Positions 17,941 to 26,784 of a stretch of 64,000 nt of DNA are shown here, piece after piece. The stretch is taken from NCBI RefSeq assembly GCF_003863365.1, contig NZ_RQXT01000022.1, forward strand, positions 1 to 64,000, in the 5' to 3' direction. The translations under genes and the position numbers were made by a program. Each line of letters starts with the position of its first letter. The stretch's first letter is position 1. This stretch comes from Mesorhizobium tamadayense. GTDB taxonomy: Bacteria > Pseudomonadota > Alphaproteobacteria > Rhizobiales > Rhizobiaceae. The notes beneath the pieces are model-generated. The model did not search any database and was not told where the DNA came from. It was given only the letters and a program-made list of their open reading frames with translations.

Positions 17941-19227
17941 TCAGATCGAAAACACTGTGCGGCCCGCCACCATGGTTTGCAAGACCTTGCCCTGCAGGCG
18001 CGCGCCCTCGAAGCAGGTGTTCTTGGAACGTGAGCGCAGACCGCTCTCGCTGACGATCCAGGGCTCGTCGAGATCGACTAGGGCAAGGTCGGCCAGGGCG
18101 CCGGGCTTCAGCGTGCCGCCAGGCAGGCCGAACAGTCTAGCCGGCGCGGTCGACAGCGTCTCGACCAGACGGAGCAGAGGCACATCGCCATTGTGGTAGA
18201 GCCGAAGCGCTGCGCCGAGAAGCGTCTCCAGCCCGATCGCGCCGGCGGCGGCATCGGCGAAAGGCAGGCGCTTGGTATCGACATCCTGCGGGTCGTGCGA
18301 GGAGACGATGATGTCGACGGTGCCGTCCTTGATCGCCTCGATCATCGCCAGCCGATCGTCCTCGGCGCGCAAGGGCGGAGTGAGCCGGAAGAAGGTGCGG
18401 TATTCGCCGACATCGTTCTCGTTGAGCGACAGATTGTGGATGGCGACGCCGGCGGTGACATTGGCGCCGTCGGCCTTCGCCCGGCTGACCGCCCCTGCCG
18501 CCATCGCGGTCGAGATCTTGGCGGCGTGATAGGCGCCGCCCGTCAGCCGCGCGAGCGCCAGGTCGCGTTCCAGCGGGATGAGCTCGGCCTCGCGCGGAAT
18601 GCCGGAAAGGCCGAGCCAGCTCGCATAAAGACCTTCGTTCATCACGCCGGCCGAGGCGAGGTCGGCATCCTGGGTCTCATGCGCGATGACGCCGCCGAAA
18701 TCGCGGGCGTAGGTCAGCGCGCGGCGTATCACCAGCGCATTGGCGATCGTGTGGCGGCCGTCAGTGAAGGCTACGGCGCCGGCTTCGCGAAGCAGGCCGA
18801 ACTCGGTCATCTCGCGGCCTTCCAGCCCCTTGGTAATCGCCGCTGCCGGAAAGATGTTGACGCTTGCGGTATCCTTTGCCGTGCGCAGCACGAACTCGAC
18901 CAGCGCCACATTGTCGATCACCGGATCGGTGTCGGGCATCATGACGATGGAGGTGACGCCGCCGGCCGCCGCTGCCACGCTTGCCGAAGCGATCGTCTCG
19001 CGGTGCTCGCCGCCGGGTTCGCCGATGAAGACGCGCGCATCTAGGAGACCGGGAATGATCGTCTTGCCGGCACAATCAATGACAATAGCGCCTTCAGGAG
19101 CGCCCTGGTTCAGCGCCGCCTTGCTGGCGGCGGCGATCTTGCGGCCATCGACAATGACGGTGCCGATCTCATCGACGCCGCGCGACGGGTCGACGATGTG
19201 GGCCTTGCTGAAGACCGACACGCTCAT
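17941..19227 (-). CDS. Dihydroorotase-like protein PyrC' (metal ligands missing)
   Basis: A 428-residue amidohydrolase-fold protein of the class I dihydroorotase family. The metal-binding motif DxHxHxREPG is DARVFIGEPG here (residues 63-72), so both metal histidines are Arg65 and Phe67 and the substrate arginine is Gly69. The later TPHH and DHAPH motifs also read AIHNL and SHDPQ. It is therefore probably catalytically inactive, like the PyrC'/PyrX subunits that accompany aspartate transcarbamoylase in some bacteria. Its start overlaps the end of pyrB by 4 bp, consistent with a stoichiometric PyrB-PyrC' complex. A true dihydroorotase must then be encoded elsewhere. Confidence 0.88.
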   Translation of the reverse strand: MSVSVFSKAHIVDPSRGVDEIGTVIVDGRKIAAASKAALNQGAPEGAIVIDCAGKTIIPGLLDARVFIGEPGGEHRETIASASVAAAAGGVTSIVMMPDTDPVIDNVALVEFVLRTAKDTASVNIFPAAAITKGLEGREMTEFGLLREAGAVAFTDGRHTIANALVIRRALTYARDFGGVIAHETQDADLASAGVMNEGLYASWLGLSGIPREAELIPLERDLALARLTGGAYHAAKISTAMAAGAVSRAKADGANVTAGVAIHNLSLNENDVGEYRTFFRLTPPLRAEDDRLAMIEAIKDGTVDIIVSSHDPQDVDTKRLPFADAAAGAIGLETLLGAALRLYHNGDVPLLRLVETLSTAPARLFGLPGGTLKPGALADLALVDLDEPWIVSESGLRSRSKNTCFEGARLQGKVLQTMVAGRTVFSI

Positions 19228-20189
19228 GCGCCGCGCCCCTCATCGTTGCGACGAGGGTCGAGCAGCGCTTCCATGACCGCCATGCGCACGGCAACGCCCA
19301 TCTCGACCTGTTCCTGGATGACGCTCTGTGGCCCGTCGGCGATCTCCGAGGCGATTTCCACGCCGCGGTTCATCGGGCCGGGGTGCATGACCAACGCATC
19401 CTCCTTGGCCGCTTTCAGCTTCTCGGCGTCGAGGCCGAAATAGCGGAAATACTCGCGGATCGACGGCACGAAGGCGCCTTCCATGCGCTCGCGCTGCAGG
19501 CGCAGCATCATCACCACGTCGGCGTCCTTCAGGCCCTCGGCCATCGAGCGCGAAACGATCACGCCCATCCGGTCGATGCCCGCCGGCAGCAGCGTCGACG
19601 GCGCGACGACGCGTACCTGCGCGCCCAGCGCGTTCAACAGCATGATGTTGGAGCGGGCGACGCGCGAATGCAGGATGTCGCCGCAGATCGCCACGATCAG
19701 CTTCGACAGCGGTCCCTTGGCGCGGCGGATGGTCAGCGCGTCGAGCAGCGCCTGCGTCGGGTGCTCATGCGCGCCGTCGCCGGCGTTGACGACCGAGCAG
19801 CCGACCTTCTGCGCCAGAAGCGCAGCGGCGCCCGCCGACTGGTGACGGATGATCAGGATATCCGGACGCATGGCGTTGAGCGTCATGGCGGTGTCGATCA
19901 GCGTCTCGCCTTTTTTCACCGATGAGCTTGCCACCGACATGTTCATCACGTCGGCGCCGAGCCTTTTTCCCGCGAGCTCGAAGGATGATTGCGTGCGGGT
20001 CGAGGCCTCGTAGAAGAGGTTGATCTGAGTGCGGCCGCGAAGCGTCGAAGTCTTCTTTTCCGATTGCCGCGAGATCGCTACGGCTTGGTCGGCGCGATCG
20101 AGCAGCAGCTCTATATCGGCCGGGGAAAGATTGCGGATGCCCAGAAGATGGCGGTGCGGAAACAGCGGCAGGGACGAAGCGTCGGTCAT
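19224..20189 (-). CDS. pyrB: Aspartate carbamoyltransferase catalytic subunit
   Basis: The 321-residue cytosolic enzyme condenses carbamoyl phosphate and aspartate to carbamoyl aspartate in pyrimidine synthesis. FYEASTRTQSSFE carries the carbamoyl-phosphate-binding STRT motif, the loop SSSVKKGET provides the mobile Ser-Lys, and HPGPMNRGVE is the family C-terminal signature. Length fits (about 310-330). The start MTDASSLPLFPHRHLLGI is reasonable. No regulatory pyrI is nearby; instead the gene is coupled to the inactive dihydroorotase-like gene, as in class A transcarbamoylases. Confidence 0.95.
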   Translation of the reverse strand: MTDASSLPLFPHRHLLGIRNLSPADIELLLDRADQAVAISRQSEKKTSTLRGRTQINLFYEASTRTQSSFELAGKRLGADVMNMSVASSSVKKGETLIDTAMTLNAMRPDILIIRHQSAGAAALLAQKVGCSVVNAGDGAHEHPTQALLDALTIRRAKGPLSKLIVAICGDILHSRVARSNIMLLNALGAQVRVVAPSTLLPAGIDRMGVIVSRSMAEGLKDADVVMMLRLQRERMEGAFVPSIREYFRYFGLDAEKLKAAKEDALVMHPGPMNRGVEIASEIADGPQSVIQEQVEMGVAVRMAVMEALLDPRRNDEGRGA

Positions 20190-20336
20190 CTCAAGGCGCT
20201 GCTATAGGGTGCGGTCTGGCCAGCCGCAAGCGCCAGCTTTGGATTGCGGGCGTTCTCCCCGGTATTTTCGTCGCGTGCCTTGTATGGCTTGGGCTATAAG
20301 GCCCCGTGGCTTCGGATTCGCGACCGCGGCCTTGAG

Positions 20337-22001
20337 ATGGTAAGGACCTTTCCGCCAACTGAAGGATGGGGCGTGACCGACGACGTGATCAACCAGCCGC
20401 CGCCATTGACGGGCGGCAATGCGTGGCGGGGCGATCCGTTGCTCATCCAGCTTGCCGAGCGTTTTTCCGATTCCGTCCGCAAGGATCTGGACGGGCTTGG
20501 CCGGTTCGTCATGACGCATGAGGCGCAGGAACTTGCCCGCCTCGCCAACACCGACACGCCGAAGCTCAGGACGCATGACCGTCAGGGCCGGCGCATCGAT
20601 CTGGTCGAATTCCATCCGGCCTATCACGCTTTGATGCGCCGCTCGGTTGCCGGTGGCCTGCATTCCTCAGTCTGGGAAAACGGCGACGCCGAGATCGGCC
20701 GCCGCCACCAGGTGAGGGCGGCGCGCTTCTACCTCACCGCCGAACTGGAGACCGGGCATCTCTGCCCCATCACCATGACCAGCGCTTCGTTGGCGGCGCT
20801 GATGGCAAGCCCGAAACTGTTCCGCGAGTGGGCGCCGCGCGTGACGACGCGCAAATACGACCAAAGCCAGAAGCCGCCGGTACAAAAGACCGGGCTGACG
20901 CTCGGCATGGGCATGACCGAGAAACAGGGCGGCACCGACGTGCGCGCCAACGTCACCAGGGCGGAGCGAACGGGAAGCGGCTTCTACCGGCTCACAGGGC
21001 ACAAATGGTTCATGTCGGCGCCGATGTCCGACGCCTTCCTCGTGCTCGGGCAGGTGCCGGAAGGGCTTTCATGCTTCCTGGTTCCGCGCATCCTGGGCGA
21101 CGGCTCGGGCAATGGCTTTCGCTTCCAGCGCCTGAAGGACAAGCTCGGCAACCGCTCCAACGCCTCGTCGGAAGTCGAGTTCGTCAACGCCATAGGGGAG
21201 ATGGTCGGCGAGCCCGGCGCCGGCGTCAAGACGATCATGGACATGGTGACGCTGACCCGGCTCGACTGCGCGGTCGCGTCTTCGGCGATCATGCGGGCAG
21301 GGCTGGCCGAAGCCGTCCACCACACGCGCCACCGCCAGGTGTTCGGCACCAATCTGGTCGACCAGCCGCTGATGCAGCGGGTGCTGGCCGACATGGCGCT
21401 AGACGTCGCCGCGGCGACGGCGCTGTCGTTCCGGCTGGCGCGCTCCTTCGACGAGGCGGCGAGCGATCGCGGCGAGGCGGCCTTCGCCCGCGCCATGACG
21501 CCGGTGGTCAAATACTGGGTGTGCAAGATCGCGCCGCAGCTGCTTTACGAGGCGATGGAGTGCCTCGGTGGCAACGGCTATGTCGAGGAAGCGCCGCTTG
21601 CCCGTTACTACCGTGAGGCTCCGGTCAACGCGATCTGGGAAGGCTCGGGCAATGTCATGGCGCTGGACGTGCTGCGTGTGCTCGGCCGCGCGCCCGGCCT
21701 GTTCGAGGAAGTGCTGGTCGGGATCGACCGCGACCTCGGCGCCGGCGGGCGGGGCACCATCGGCGTGCTCAAGGCGGCCATGCAGGTGGCTTCGACCGAC
21801 CAGGGCTCGGCGCGCCTGCTGACCGAACAGCTGGCGCTTTCGGCGGCGGCGGCGGAGCTGCGCCGGCTGGGGGCAGGGCGGATTGCCGATGCCTTCGTCG
21901 AGACAAGGCTCGGCGGCCAATGGCGCACCACCTACGGCATGCTCGATTCGCGCCATGACGCGCGCATGATCATCGACACGCTCTACCCGCCGCTGACCTG
22001 A
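20337..22001 (+). CDS. Acyl-CoA dehydrogenase family protein, AidB-like
   Basis: A 554-residue FAD-containing acyl-CoA dehydrogenase of the AidB subgroup: longer than classic acyl-CoA dehydrogenases, with the N-terminal VINQPPPLTGGNAW stretch typical of AidB. Core features are GMGMTEKQGGTDVRANVTRA, LTGHKWFMSAPMSDAFLVL, HRQVFGTNLVDQPLMQ and ECLGGNGYVEEAPLARYYRE. E. coli AidB is induced by alkylating agents and binds DNA, though its catalytic role is uncertain. Start choice is open: ATG 20337 lacks a clear ribosome site, while GTG 20373 follows GAAGGATGGGGC; the frame is open back to 20244. Divergent from pyrB. Confidence 0.85.
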   Translation: MVRTFPPTEGWGVTDDVINQPPPLTGGNAWRGDPLLIQLAERFSDSVRKDLDGLGRFVMTHEAQELARLANTDTPKLRTHDRQGRRIDLVEFHPAYHALMRRSVAGGLHSSVWENGDAEIGRRHQVRAARFYLTAELETGHLCPITMTSASLAALMASPKLFREWAPRVTTRKYDQSQKPPVQKTGLTLGMGMTEKQGGTDVRANVTRAERTGSGFYRLTGHKWFMSAPMSDAFLVLGQVPEGLSCFLVPRILGDGSGNGFRFQRLKDKLGNRSNASSEVEFVNAIGEMVGEPGAGVKTIMDMVTLTRLDCAVASSAIMRAGLAEAVHHTRHRQVFGTNLVDQPLMQRVLADMALDVAAATALSFRLARSFDEAASDRGEAAFARAMTPVVKYWVCKIAPQLLYEAMECLGGNGYVEEAPLARYYREAPVNAIWEGSGNVMALDVLRVLGRAPGLFEEVLVGIDRDLGAGGRGTIGVLKAAMQVASTDQGSARLLTEQLALSAAAAELRRLGAGRIADAFVETRLGGQWRTTYGMLDSRHDARMIIDTLYPPLT

Positions 22002-22156
22002 GCAGGCCTGTAACGCGGTCCATCGCCGGCCTGTGGATCATCGTTAACCTTAACAAATGGTTTCCATTGCGGGGAGCCTTCGCAGAGCCCACTCTGCCTA
22101 CTGGAGTAGGGAAGCATTAACCATGAGCATCCCGTGCTCCGCCAGGCAGGAAGCGC

Positions 22157-22717
22157 ATGCGGCACGTGTTGAAATCTTTTCTGGCCTTGCACTGGGCGAT
22201 CGTTTTCGCCCTGCTGGCCTACATCTGTATGGATGGTGATCGCGGCATCGCTTCGGCGCTTGGCGTGCTTGGCGTATCGGTGCAAGGCAGCCGTTTCCCG
22301 GGTCTCGAGCACGCCGTCATCGTAGCGCCGCTCTCGGTCGCGTTGCTGATCGTCGCGCTGCTGTTCTGCTGGGCCTTCGTCGAAACGCTGCTCAATATCG
22401 CGACAAGGCCCGATGCCGGCGACGCAGTGGTGCGGATCGCCTTCATCTCAGCCTCCTTCCTGCTGTCGATCATCCTCCTCGGCGGCGCCGCGCAAGGCAT
22501 CAACGGGCTGTTCATGGTGGTCGCCATCCAGATGACGGCGCTGCTCGCCTCCTATGTCGCAGTGCTCGCCGAACGTCGCTCGGCTCTCGCCGCGACGACC
22601 TTGTATGAGAGCGAAGCCCGCCTGGCTTCCCATCGCATGGCGATGGGTGCTGCGCACAGTTCGCTCCTGTCCCGCATCTCCAGCCGCCCGGAAACCAGAC
22701 CCGGAGGCCGCTACTGA
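22157..22717 (+). CDS. Hypothetical inner-membrane protein
   Basis: A 186-residue protein with about four to five hydrophobic segments (for example LALHWAIVFALLAYICM, AVIVAPLSVALLIVALLFCW, IAFISASFLLSIILLGGAA and GLFMVVAIQMTALLASYVAV) and a basic cytosolic tail of about 45 residues. No family recognised. The stop overlaps the start of the next gene (TGATG at 22715-22719), so the two small membrane proteins form an operon and may act together. Confidence 0.65.
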   Translation: MRHVLKSFLALHWAIVFALLAYICMDGDRGIASALGVLGVSVQGSRFPGLEHAVIVAPLSVALLIVALLFCWAFVETLLNIATRPDAGDAVVRIAFISASFLLSIILLGGAAQGINGLFMVVAIQMTALLASYVAVLAERRSALAATTLYESEARLASHRMAMGAAHSSLLSRISSRPETRPGGRY

Positions 22718-23058
22718 TGCGCGCCTTGTTCGCATTCTGGGCGGCTCCGCTGGTCCTGTTCTGGGGCTGGTTCTTCCTGTCGCTCAACGACATGAATTTC
22801 GGCTACGTCATGCTGAGCCGCCAGTTGCACGACCTGGTCTTCCAGCTCTACGGCCAGATGCTCGGCATCGATCCGGCTATTATCCCGGGCATGGTCGCGC
22901 GGGCCTGCGTGTTCGACAGTTTCCTGCTGGTCGGACTGGTGGCATTCCGCCGCCGGCGCCAGATCGGCGAATGGATCAGGCGGCGCCGGGAAGGCGCGGT
23001 CAGTCCGGATCGGTTCGGCCGAGCGACTGAAGCCGGTCCAACACTCCCTGCAGAATAA
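22717..23058 (+). CDS. Small membrane protein (DUF6105-like)
   Basis: A 113-residue protein with two predicted membrane helices (LFAFWAAPLVLFWGWFFLSL and ACVFDSFLLVGLVAF), a conserved-looking middle NDMNFGYVMLSRQLHDLVF, and a basic C-terminal tail. It resembles short rhizobial membrane proteins of the DUF6105 type, but this is from memory of the pattern rather than a search. It is translationally coupled to the preceding membrane gene. Its 3' end overlaps the convergent ruvX end by 59 bp. Confidence 0.65.
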   Translation: MRALFAFWAAPLVLFWGWFFLSLNDMNFGYVMLSRQLHDLVFQLYGQMLGIDPAIIPGMVARACVFDSFLLVGLVAFRRRRQIGEWIRRRREGAVSPDRFGRATEAGPTLPAE

Positions 23059-23482
23059 AAGCCGCCGCCGCAGAATCGATCTTGCCGGCGCGTTTCTTGC
23101 GCGAGAAATCCATCTCGATCAGCGTCCGTTCCGCAGCGACCGTCGACAGCCGCTCGTCCCACAGCACAAAGGGCATGTCGGACAAAGCAGCCATGTTGCG
23201 CGCGAAGGCGCGGGATTTCTGCGCGCGCGGGCCTTCCGATCCGTCCATGTTGACGGGAAGACCAAGCACGATCGCCCCGACATTGTCCTTCTCGAGCTGA
23301 GCCAGCAACCGGGCGGCATCAGCTGAAAACTTCTTGCGCAGGATCACCGGGCGCGGATGGGCAAAGGACAGGCCGCGGTCCGACACCGCCACGCCGATCG
23401 TCTTGTCGCCCAGATCGAGGCCGGCGAGCGTGCGGCCGCCCGCGAGCCGTGCCGGCAATTCCTCTATGCCGATGATGCTCAA
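23000..23482 (-). CDS. ruvX: Putative pre-16S rRNA nuclease / Holliday junction resolvase-like YqgF
   Basis: A 160-residue RNase H-fold protein with LAGLDLGDKTIGVAVSD (first catalytic Asp), VLGLPVNMDGSEGPRA, LWDERLSTVAAERTL and the final IDSAAAAFILQGVLD, all typical of RuvX/YqgF, which processes 16S rRNA ends. The proposed start is TTG 23482, preceded by CCAGGAGAGCAG. A longer frame from 23536 would add 18 residues (MKVQRPIKKPRGRTPGEQ) with no family counterpart I recognise. It is convergent with the small membrane gene before it. Confidence 0.85.
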   Translation of the reverse strand: MSIIGIEELPARLAGGRTLAGLDLGDKTIGVAVSDRGLSFAHPRPVILRKKFSADAARLLAQLEKDNVGAIVLGLPVNMDGSEGPRAQKSRAFARNMAALSDMPFVLWDERLSTVAAERTLIEMDFSRKKRAGKIDSAAAAFILQGVLDRLQSLGRTDPD

Positions 23483-23587
23483 CTGCTCTCCTGGTGTTCT
23501 GCCGCGCGGCTTTTTGATGGGCCGCTGGACTTTCAATTTGCCGCCTGCGTTCTATCCTCTGATAGCGAGAAAATCGAGGAAAGCATC

Positions 23588-24295
23588 ATGAAACTGACCT
23601 GGTACGGACATTCGGCATTCCGTGTCGAGACCAAGGACGCCAACATCCTGATCGACCCGTATCTGGTCGGCAATCCATCCTGGACCGGCGGCTGGGAAGG
23701 GCCGGCGGAAGGGGTGACGCATGTTCTGCTGACCCACGGCCACAACGATCATGTCAGCGGTTCGATCGAGGTGCTGAAGAAGAGCGGCGCCATGCTGGTC
23801 GCCAATTTCGAGGTCTGCATGTATCTCGTCGGCCAGGGCGTCAGCGACAAGAAGATCAACCCCGGCAATATCGGCGGCACCGTCGATTGCGGGCCCTTCA
23901 CCACCACCTTCGTCCAGGCGCTGCATTCTTCCTCATTCGGCGGCCAGGGCGGTACCAACACCTATCTCGGCAACCCGGGCGGGCTCGTGTTGCATTTCCA
24001 GGAGGACAAGACGCTCTACCACATGGGTGACACCGACATCTTTTCCGACATGGGGCTGATCAACGAACTGCATGAACCGAAGATCGGCATCGTGCCCATC
24101 GGCGACCGCTTCACCATGGGCGGCGCGGTGGCGGCCCTTGCCTGCCGACGCTTTTTCAGCTTCGATACGGTCATTCCCTGCCATTTCGGCACCTTTCCGA
24201 TCATCGACCAGACCGCCGACAAATTCGTGGCCGGCATGGAAGGATCGGGAGTCAAGGTGGCGCTGCCCGAGATCGGTAAGGCGATCGCAATCTAG
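23588..24295 (+). CDS. Metal-dependent hydrolase, UPF0173 family (metallo-beta-lactamase fold)
   Basis: A 235-residue cytosolic protein with the metallo-beta-lactamase metal motif HGHNDH (in LLTHGHNDHVSG), a further His in ALHSSSFGG, GDTD in YHMGDTDIFSD and a C-terminal PCHFGTFPI. These match the UPF0173/YtkL-like hydrolases, which lack an assigned physiological substrate. ATG 23588 follows GAGGAAAGCATC and starts MKLTWYGHSAFRVET, the standard beginning for the family. Length agrees (about 225-240). Confidence 0.9.
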   Translation: MKLTWYGHSAFRVETKDANILIDPYLVGNPSWTGGWEGPAEGVTHVLLTHGHNDHVSGSIEVLKKSGAMLVANFEVCMYLVGQGVSDKKINPGNIGGTVDCGPFTTTFVQALHSSSFGGQGGTNTYLGNPGGLVLHFQEDKTLYHMGDTDIFSDMGLINELHEPKIGIVPIGDRFTMGGAVAALACRRFFSFDTVIPCHFGTFPIIDQTADKFVAGMEGSGVKVALPEIGKAIAI

Positions 24296-24436
24296 CCCGT
24301 TTCGCCCTCTGCGATGGGTTGCGCTGCCTTGGGCGGCGCCCGAAGCATCGCAGGCCGGCCGATCCGGCATCATCGATGTTGCGCCGCAAGCGTCGCGCCG
24401 CTATAGCCCGCACTGGTTTTCCCGAGGCAAATAGAC

Positions 24437-24724
24437 ATGTCCGTTGATCTTCTGACCGTGAAGCGCGTCGCTCACCTTGCCCGCATTGCGGTGAGCGAGG
24501 AGGATGCCGAGCGAATGACCGGCGAGCTGAACGCCATTCTCGGTTTCGTCGAGCAACTGAACGAGGTCGACGTCTCCGACGTCGAGCCGATGACCTCGGT
24601 CACGCCGATGGAGATGAAGAAGCGGCAGGACGTCGTCACCGACGGCACCAAGGCCGCCGACATCGTCGCCAACGCGCCGGCGACGGAAGAGAATTTCTTC
24701 CTCGTTCCGAAGGTCGTGGAGTAG
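24437..24724 (+). CDS. gatC: Aspartyl/glutamyl-tRNA(Asn/Gln) amidotransferase subunit C
   Basis: A 95-residue subunit that stabilises the GatCAB complex, which converts Glu-tRNA(Gln) or Asp-tRNA(Asn) to the amide form. The pattern VKRVAHLARIAVSEEDAERM and the ending FLVPKVVE are typical of GatC. Length is normal. ATG 24437 follows CCCGAGGCAAATAGAC. A GNAT acetyltransferase gene follows after 6 bp and gatA follows that; gatB is not in this stretch. Confidence 0.93.
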   Translation: MSVDLLTVKRVAHLARIAVSEEDAERMTGELNAILGFVEQLNEVDVSDVEPMTSVTPMEMKKRQDVVTDGTKAADIVANAPATEENFFLVPKVVE

Positions 24725-24730
24725 GGCGCC

Positions 24731-25189
24731 ATGGCCATCGAGATCGCCGCCGAGACGCCGTTGCAGGACGACGTGCGCGCGCTGGTCGCGGAGCTCAACG
24801 CCACGCTGCTCGAGCTGACGCCGCCGGAACATTGCTACCACCTGACCGTGGAGCAGATGGCTGGCCACGACACGACCGTGTTCATCGCCCGCGACGGTGG
24901 CCTCGCCGTCGGCTGCGGCGCGCTGAAGCGGCATGACAACGCGACTGGCGAGGTCAAGCGGATGTACACGCGGCCCTCGCATCGTGGCCAGAAGATCGGC
25001 GCCCGGATCGTCGAACGGGTCGAGGCGCTGGCGCGGCAGGAAGGGCTGAAGCGCCTGGTTCTGGAGACCGGCGACCGCCACCCCGCCGCTTGGACCATCT
25101 ATGAGCGCGCCGGGTTTTCGCGTTGCGGCCCGGTGCTGGATTATCCCGACTCCGAATGGTCGGTGTTTTACGAAAAGAGCCTTGCCTGA
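24731..25189 (+). CDS. GNAT-family N-acetyltransferase between gatC and gatA
   Basis: A 152-residue acetyltransferase. The acetyl-CoA-binding segment is VKRMYTRPSHRGQKIGARIV (RxxGxG/A type), followed by LVLETGDRHPAAWTIYERAG and FSRCGPVLDYPDSEWSVFYE. The substrate is unknown; small molecules or protein N-termini are possible. It starts 6 bp after gatC and its stop overlaps the gatA ATG (TGATG at 25187-25191), so it is cotranslated within the tRNA amidotransferase operon. Confidence 0.88.
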   Translation: MAIEIAAETPLQDDVRALVAELNATLLELTPPEHCYHLTVEQMAGHDTTVFIARDGGLAVGCGALKRHDNATGEVKRMYTRPSHRGQKIGARIVERVEALARQEGLKRLVLETGDRHPAAWTIYERAGFSRCGPVLDYPDSEWSVFYEKSLA

Positions 25190-26754
25190 TGAGCGACCTC
25201 ACACATCTCACCATTTCCGAGGCCCGCGCCAAGCTGCGCGGCAAGGAGATCACCGCTGCCGAGATCACTGAGGCCTATCTCGCGGCGATCGATCGCGCCA
25301 ATCCGGTGCTCAATGCCTATGTCGCGGTGACCGCCGACAAGGCGCGCGACATGGCCAAGGCCTCCGACGTCAAGCTTGCCAAGGGCGAGGGTGGCGCGCT
25401 CGAAGGAATCCCGCTCGGCATCAAGGACCTGTTCGCAACCGAAGGCGTCCACACCCAGGCCTGCAGCCATGTGCTGGACGGTTTCAAGCCGCGCTATGAA
25501 TCGACCGTCACATCCAATCTGTGGGCCGACGGCGCGGTCATGCTCGGCAAGCTCAACATGGACGAGTTCGCCATGGGCTCGTCCAACGAGACCTCCTATT
25601 ACGGCCCGGTCATCAACCCATGGCGGCGTTCGCGCCTCGACACGGTGGTGATGCCGACCACGCATCAGGGCGACGGCGGCTTCGTCTCGGCCGGCGGCGC
25701 CAAGACCGCGCGCACGCTGGACAATGCCCAGCTCGTCCCCGGCGGCTCCTCCGGCGGATCGGCCTCGGCCGTCGCCGCCTTCCTCTGCGCCGGCGCTACC
25801 GCGACCGACACAGGCGGCTCGATTCGCCAGCCCGCGGCCTTCACCGGCACCGTCGGCATCAAGCCGACCTATGGCCGCTGCTCGCGCTGGGGCATCGTCG
25901 CCTTCGCTTCCTCGCTCGACCAGGCCGGCCCGATCGCGCGCGACGTGCACGACGCCGCGATCCTGTTGAAGTCGATGGCCTCGTCCGATCAGAAGGACAC
26001 GACGTCGGTCGACCGGCCGGTACCGGACTATGAGGCCGCGATCGGCAAACCGATCAAGGGCATGAAGGTCGGCATTCCCAAGGAATACCGCGTCGACGGC
26101 ATGCCGGAAGACATCGAGGCGCTCTGGCAGCAAGGCATTGCCTGGCTGAAGGACGCCGGCGCCGAGATCGTCGACATCTCGCTGCCGCACACCAAATACG
26201 CGCTGCCGGCCTATTACATAGTGGCGCCTGCCGAGGCCTCGTCCAACCTCGCCCGCTATGACGGCGTGCGCTATGGGTTGCGCGTGCCCGGCAAGGATAT
26301 TGTCGACATGTATGAGAAGACGCGCGCCGCCGGCTTCGGCCGCGAGGTCAAGCGCCGCATCATGATCGGCACCTATGTGCTGTCGGCGGGCTATTACGAC
26401 GCCTACTATCTGCAGGCGCAGAAGGTGCGCACGCTGATCAAGCGCGACTTCGAGAACGTCTTTGCCGCCGGCGTCGACGTCATCCTGACGCCAGCGACGC
26501 CGTCAGCCGCCTTCGGCGTCGCCGACGAGGACATGAATTCCGATCCGGTGAAGATGTATCTCAACGACATCTTCACCGTGACGGTGAACATGGCCGGACT
26601 TCCCGGTATTTCTGTACCGGCAGGCCTCGACGGCAAGGGGCTGCCGCTCGGCCTCCAGCTCATCGGCCGGCCGTTCGACGAGGAAACGCTGTTCCAGTCC
26701 GCGCATGTGATCGAGCAGGCGGCGGGCAAATTTCAGCCGGAAAAGTGGTGGTAG
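25189..26754 (+). CDS. gatA: Aspartyl/glutamyl-tRNA(Asn/Gln) amidotransferase subunit A
   Basis: The 521-residue amidase generates ammonia from glutamine for GatB. The Ser-cisSer-Lys triad is visible: Lys79 in IPLGIKDLF, the cis-Ser in PGGSSGGSAS (184-193) and the nucleophile in TDTGGSIRQPA. Between GPVINPWR and LVPGGSSGG there is an extra segment of about 33 residues (about 148-181, including THQGDGGFVSAGGAKTART) compared with the usual GatA, which explains the length over the usual 480-495. The start at 25189 overlaps the GNAT gene stop; the preceding in-frame codons are inside that gene. Confidence 0.95.
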   Translation: MSDLTHLTISEARAKLRGKEITAAEITEAYLAAIDRANPVLNAYVAVTADKARDMAKASDVKLAKGEGGALEGIPLGIKDLFATEGVHTQACSHVLDGFKPRYESTVTSNLWADGAVMLGKLNMDEFAMGSSNETSYYGPVINPWRRSRLDTVVMPTTHQGDGGFVSAGGAKTARTLDNAQLVPGGSSGGSASAVAAFLCAGATATDTGGSIRQPAAFTGTVGIKPTYGRCSRWGIVAFASSLDQAGPIARDVHDAAILLKSMASSDQKDTTSVDRPVPDYEAAIGKPIKGMKVGIPKEYRVDGMPEDIEALWQQGIAWLKDAGAEIVDISLPHTKYALPAYYIVAPAEASSNLARYDGVRYGLRVPGKDIVDMYEKTRAAGFGREVKRRIMIGTYVLSAGYYDAYYLQAQKVRTLIKRDFENVFAAGVDVILTPATPSAAFGVADEDMNSDPVKMYLNDIFTVTVNMAGLPGISVPAGLDGKGLPLGLQLIGRPFDEETLFQSAHVIEQAAGKFQPEKWW

Positions 26755-26784
26755 CGTCGTCCCTCGTCTGAAACGGGGTGAGGG

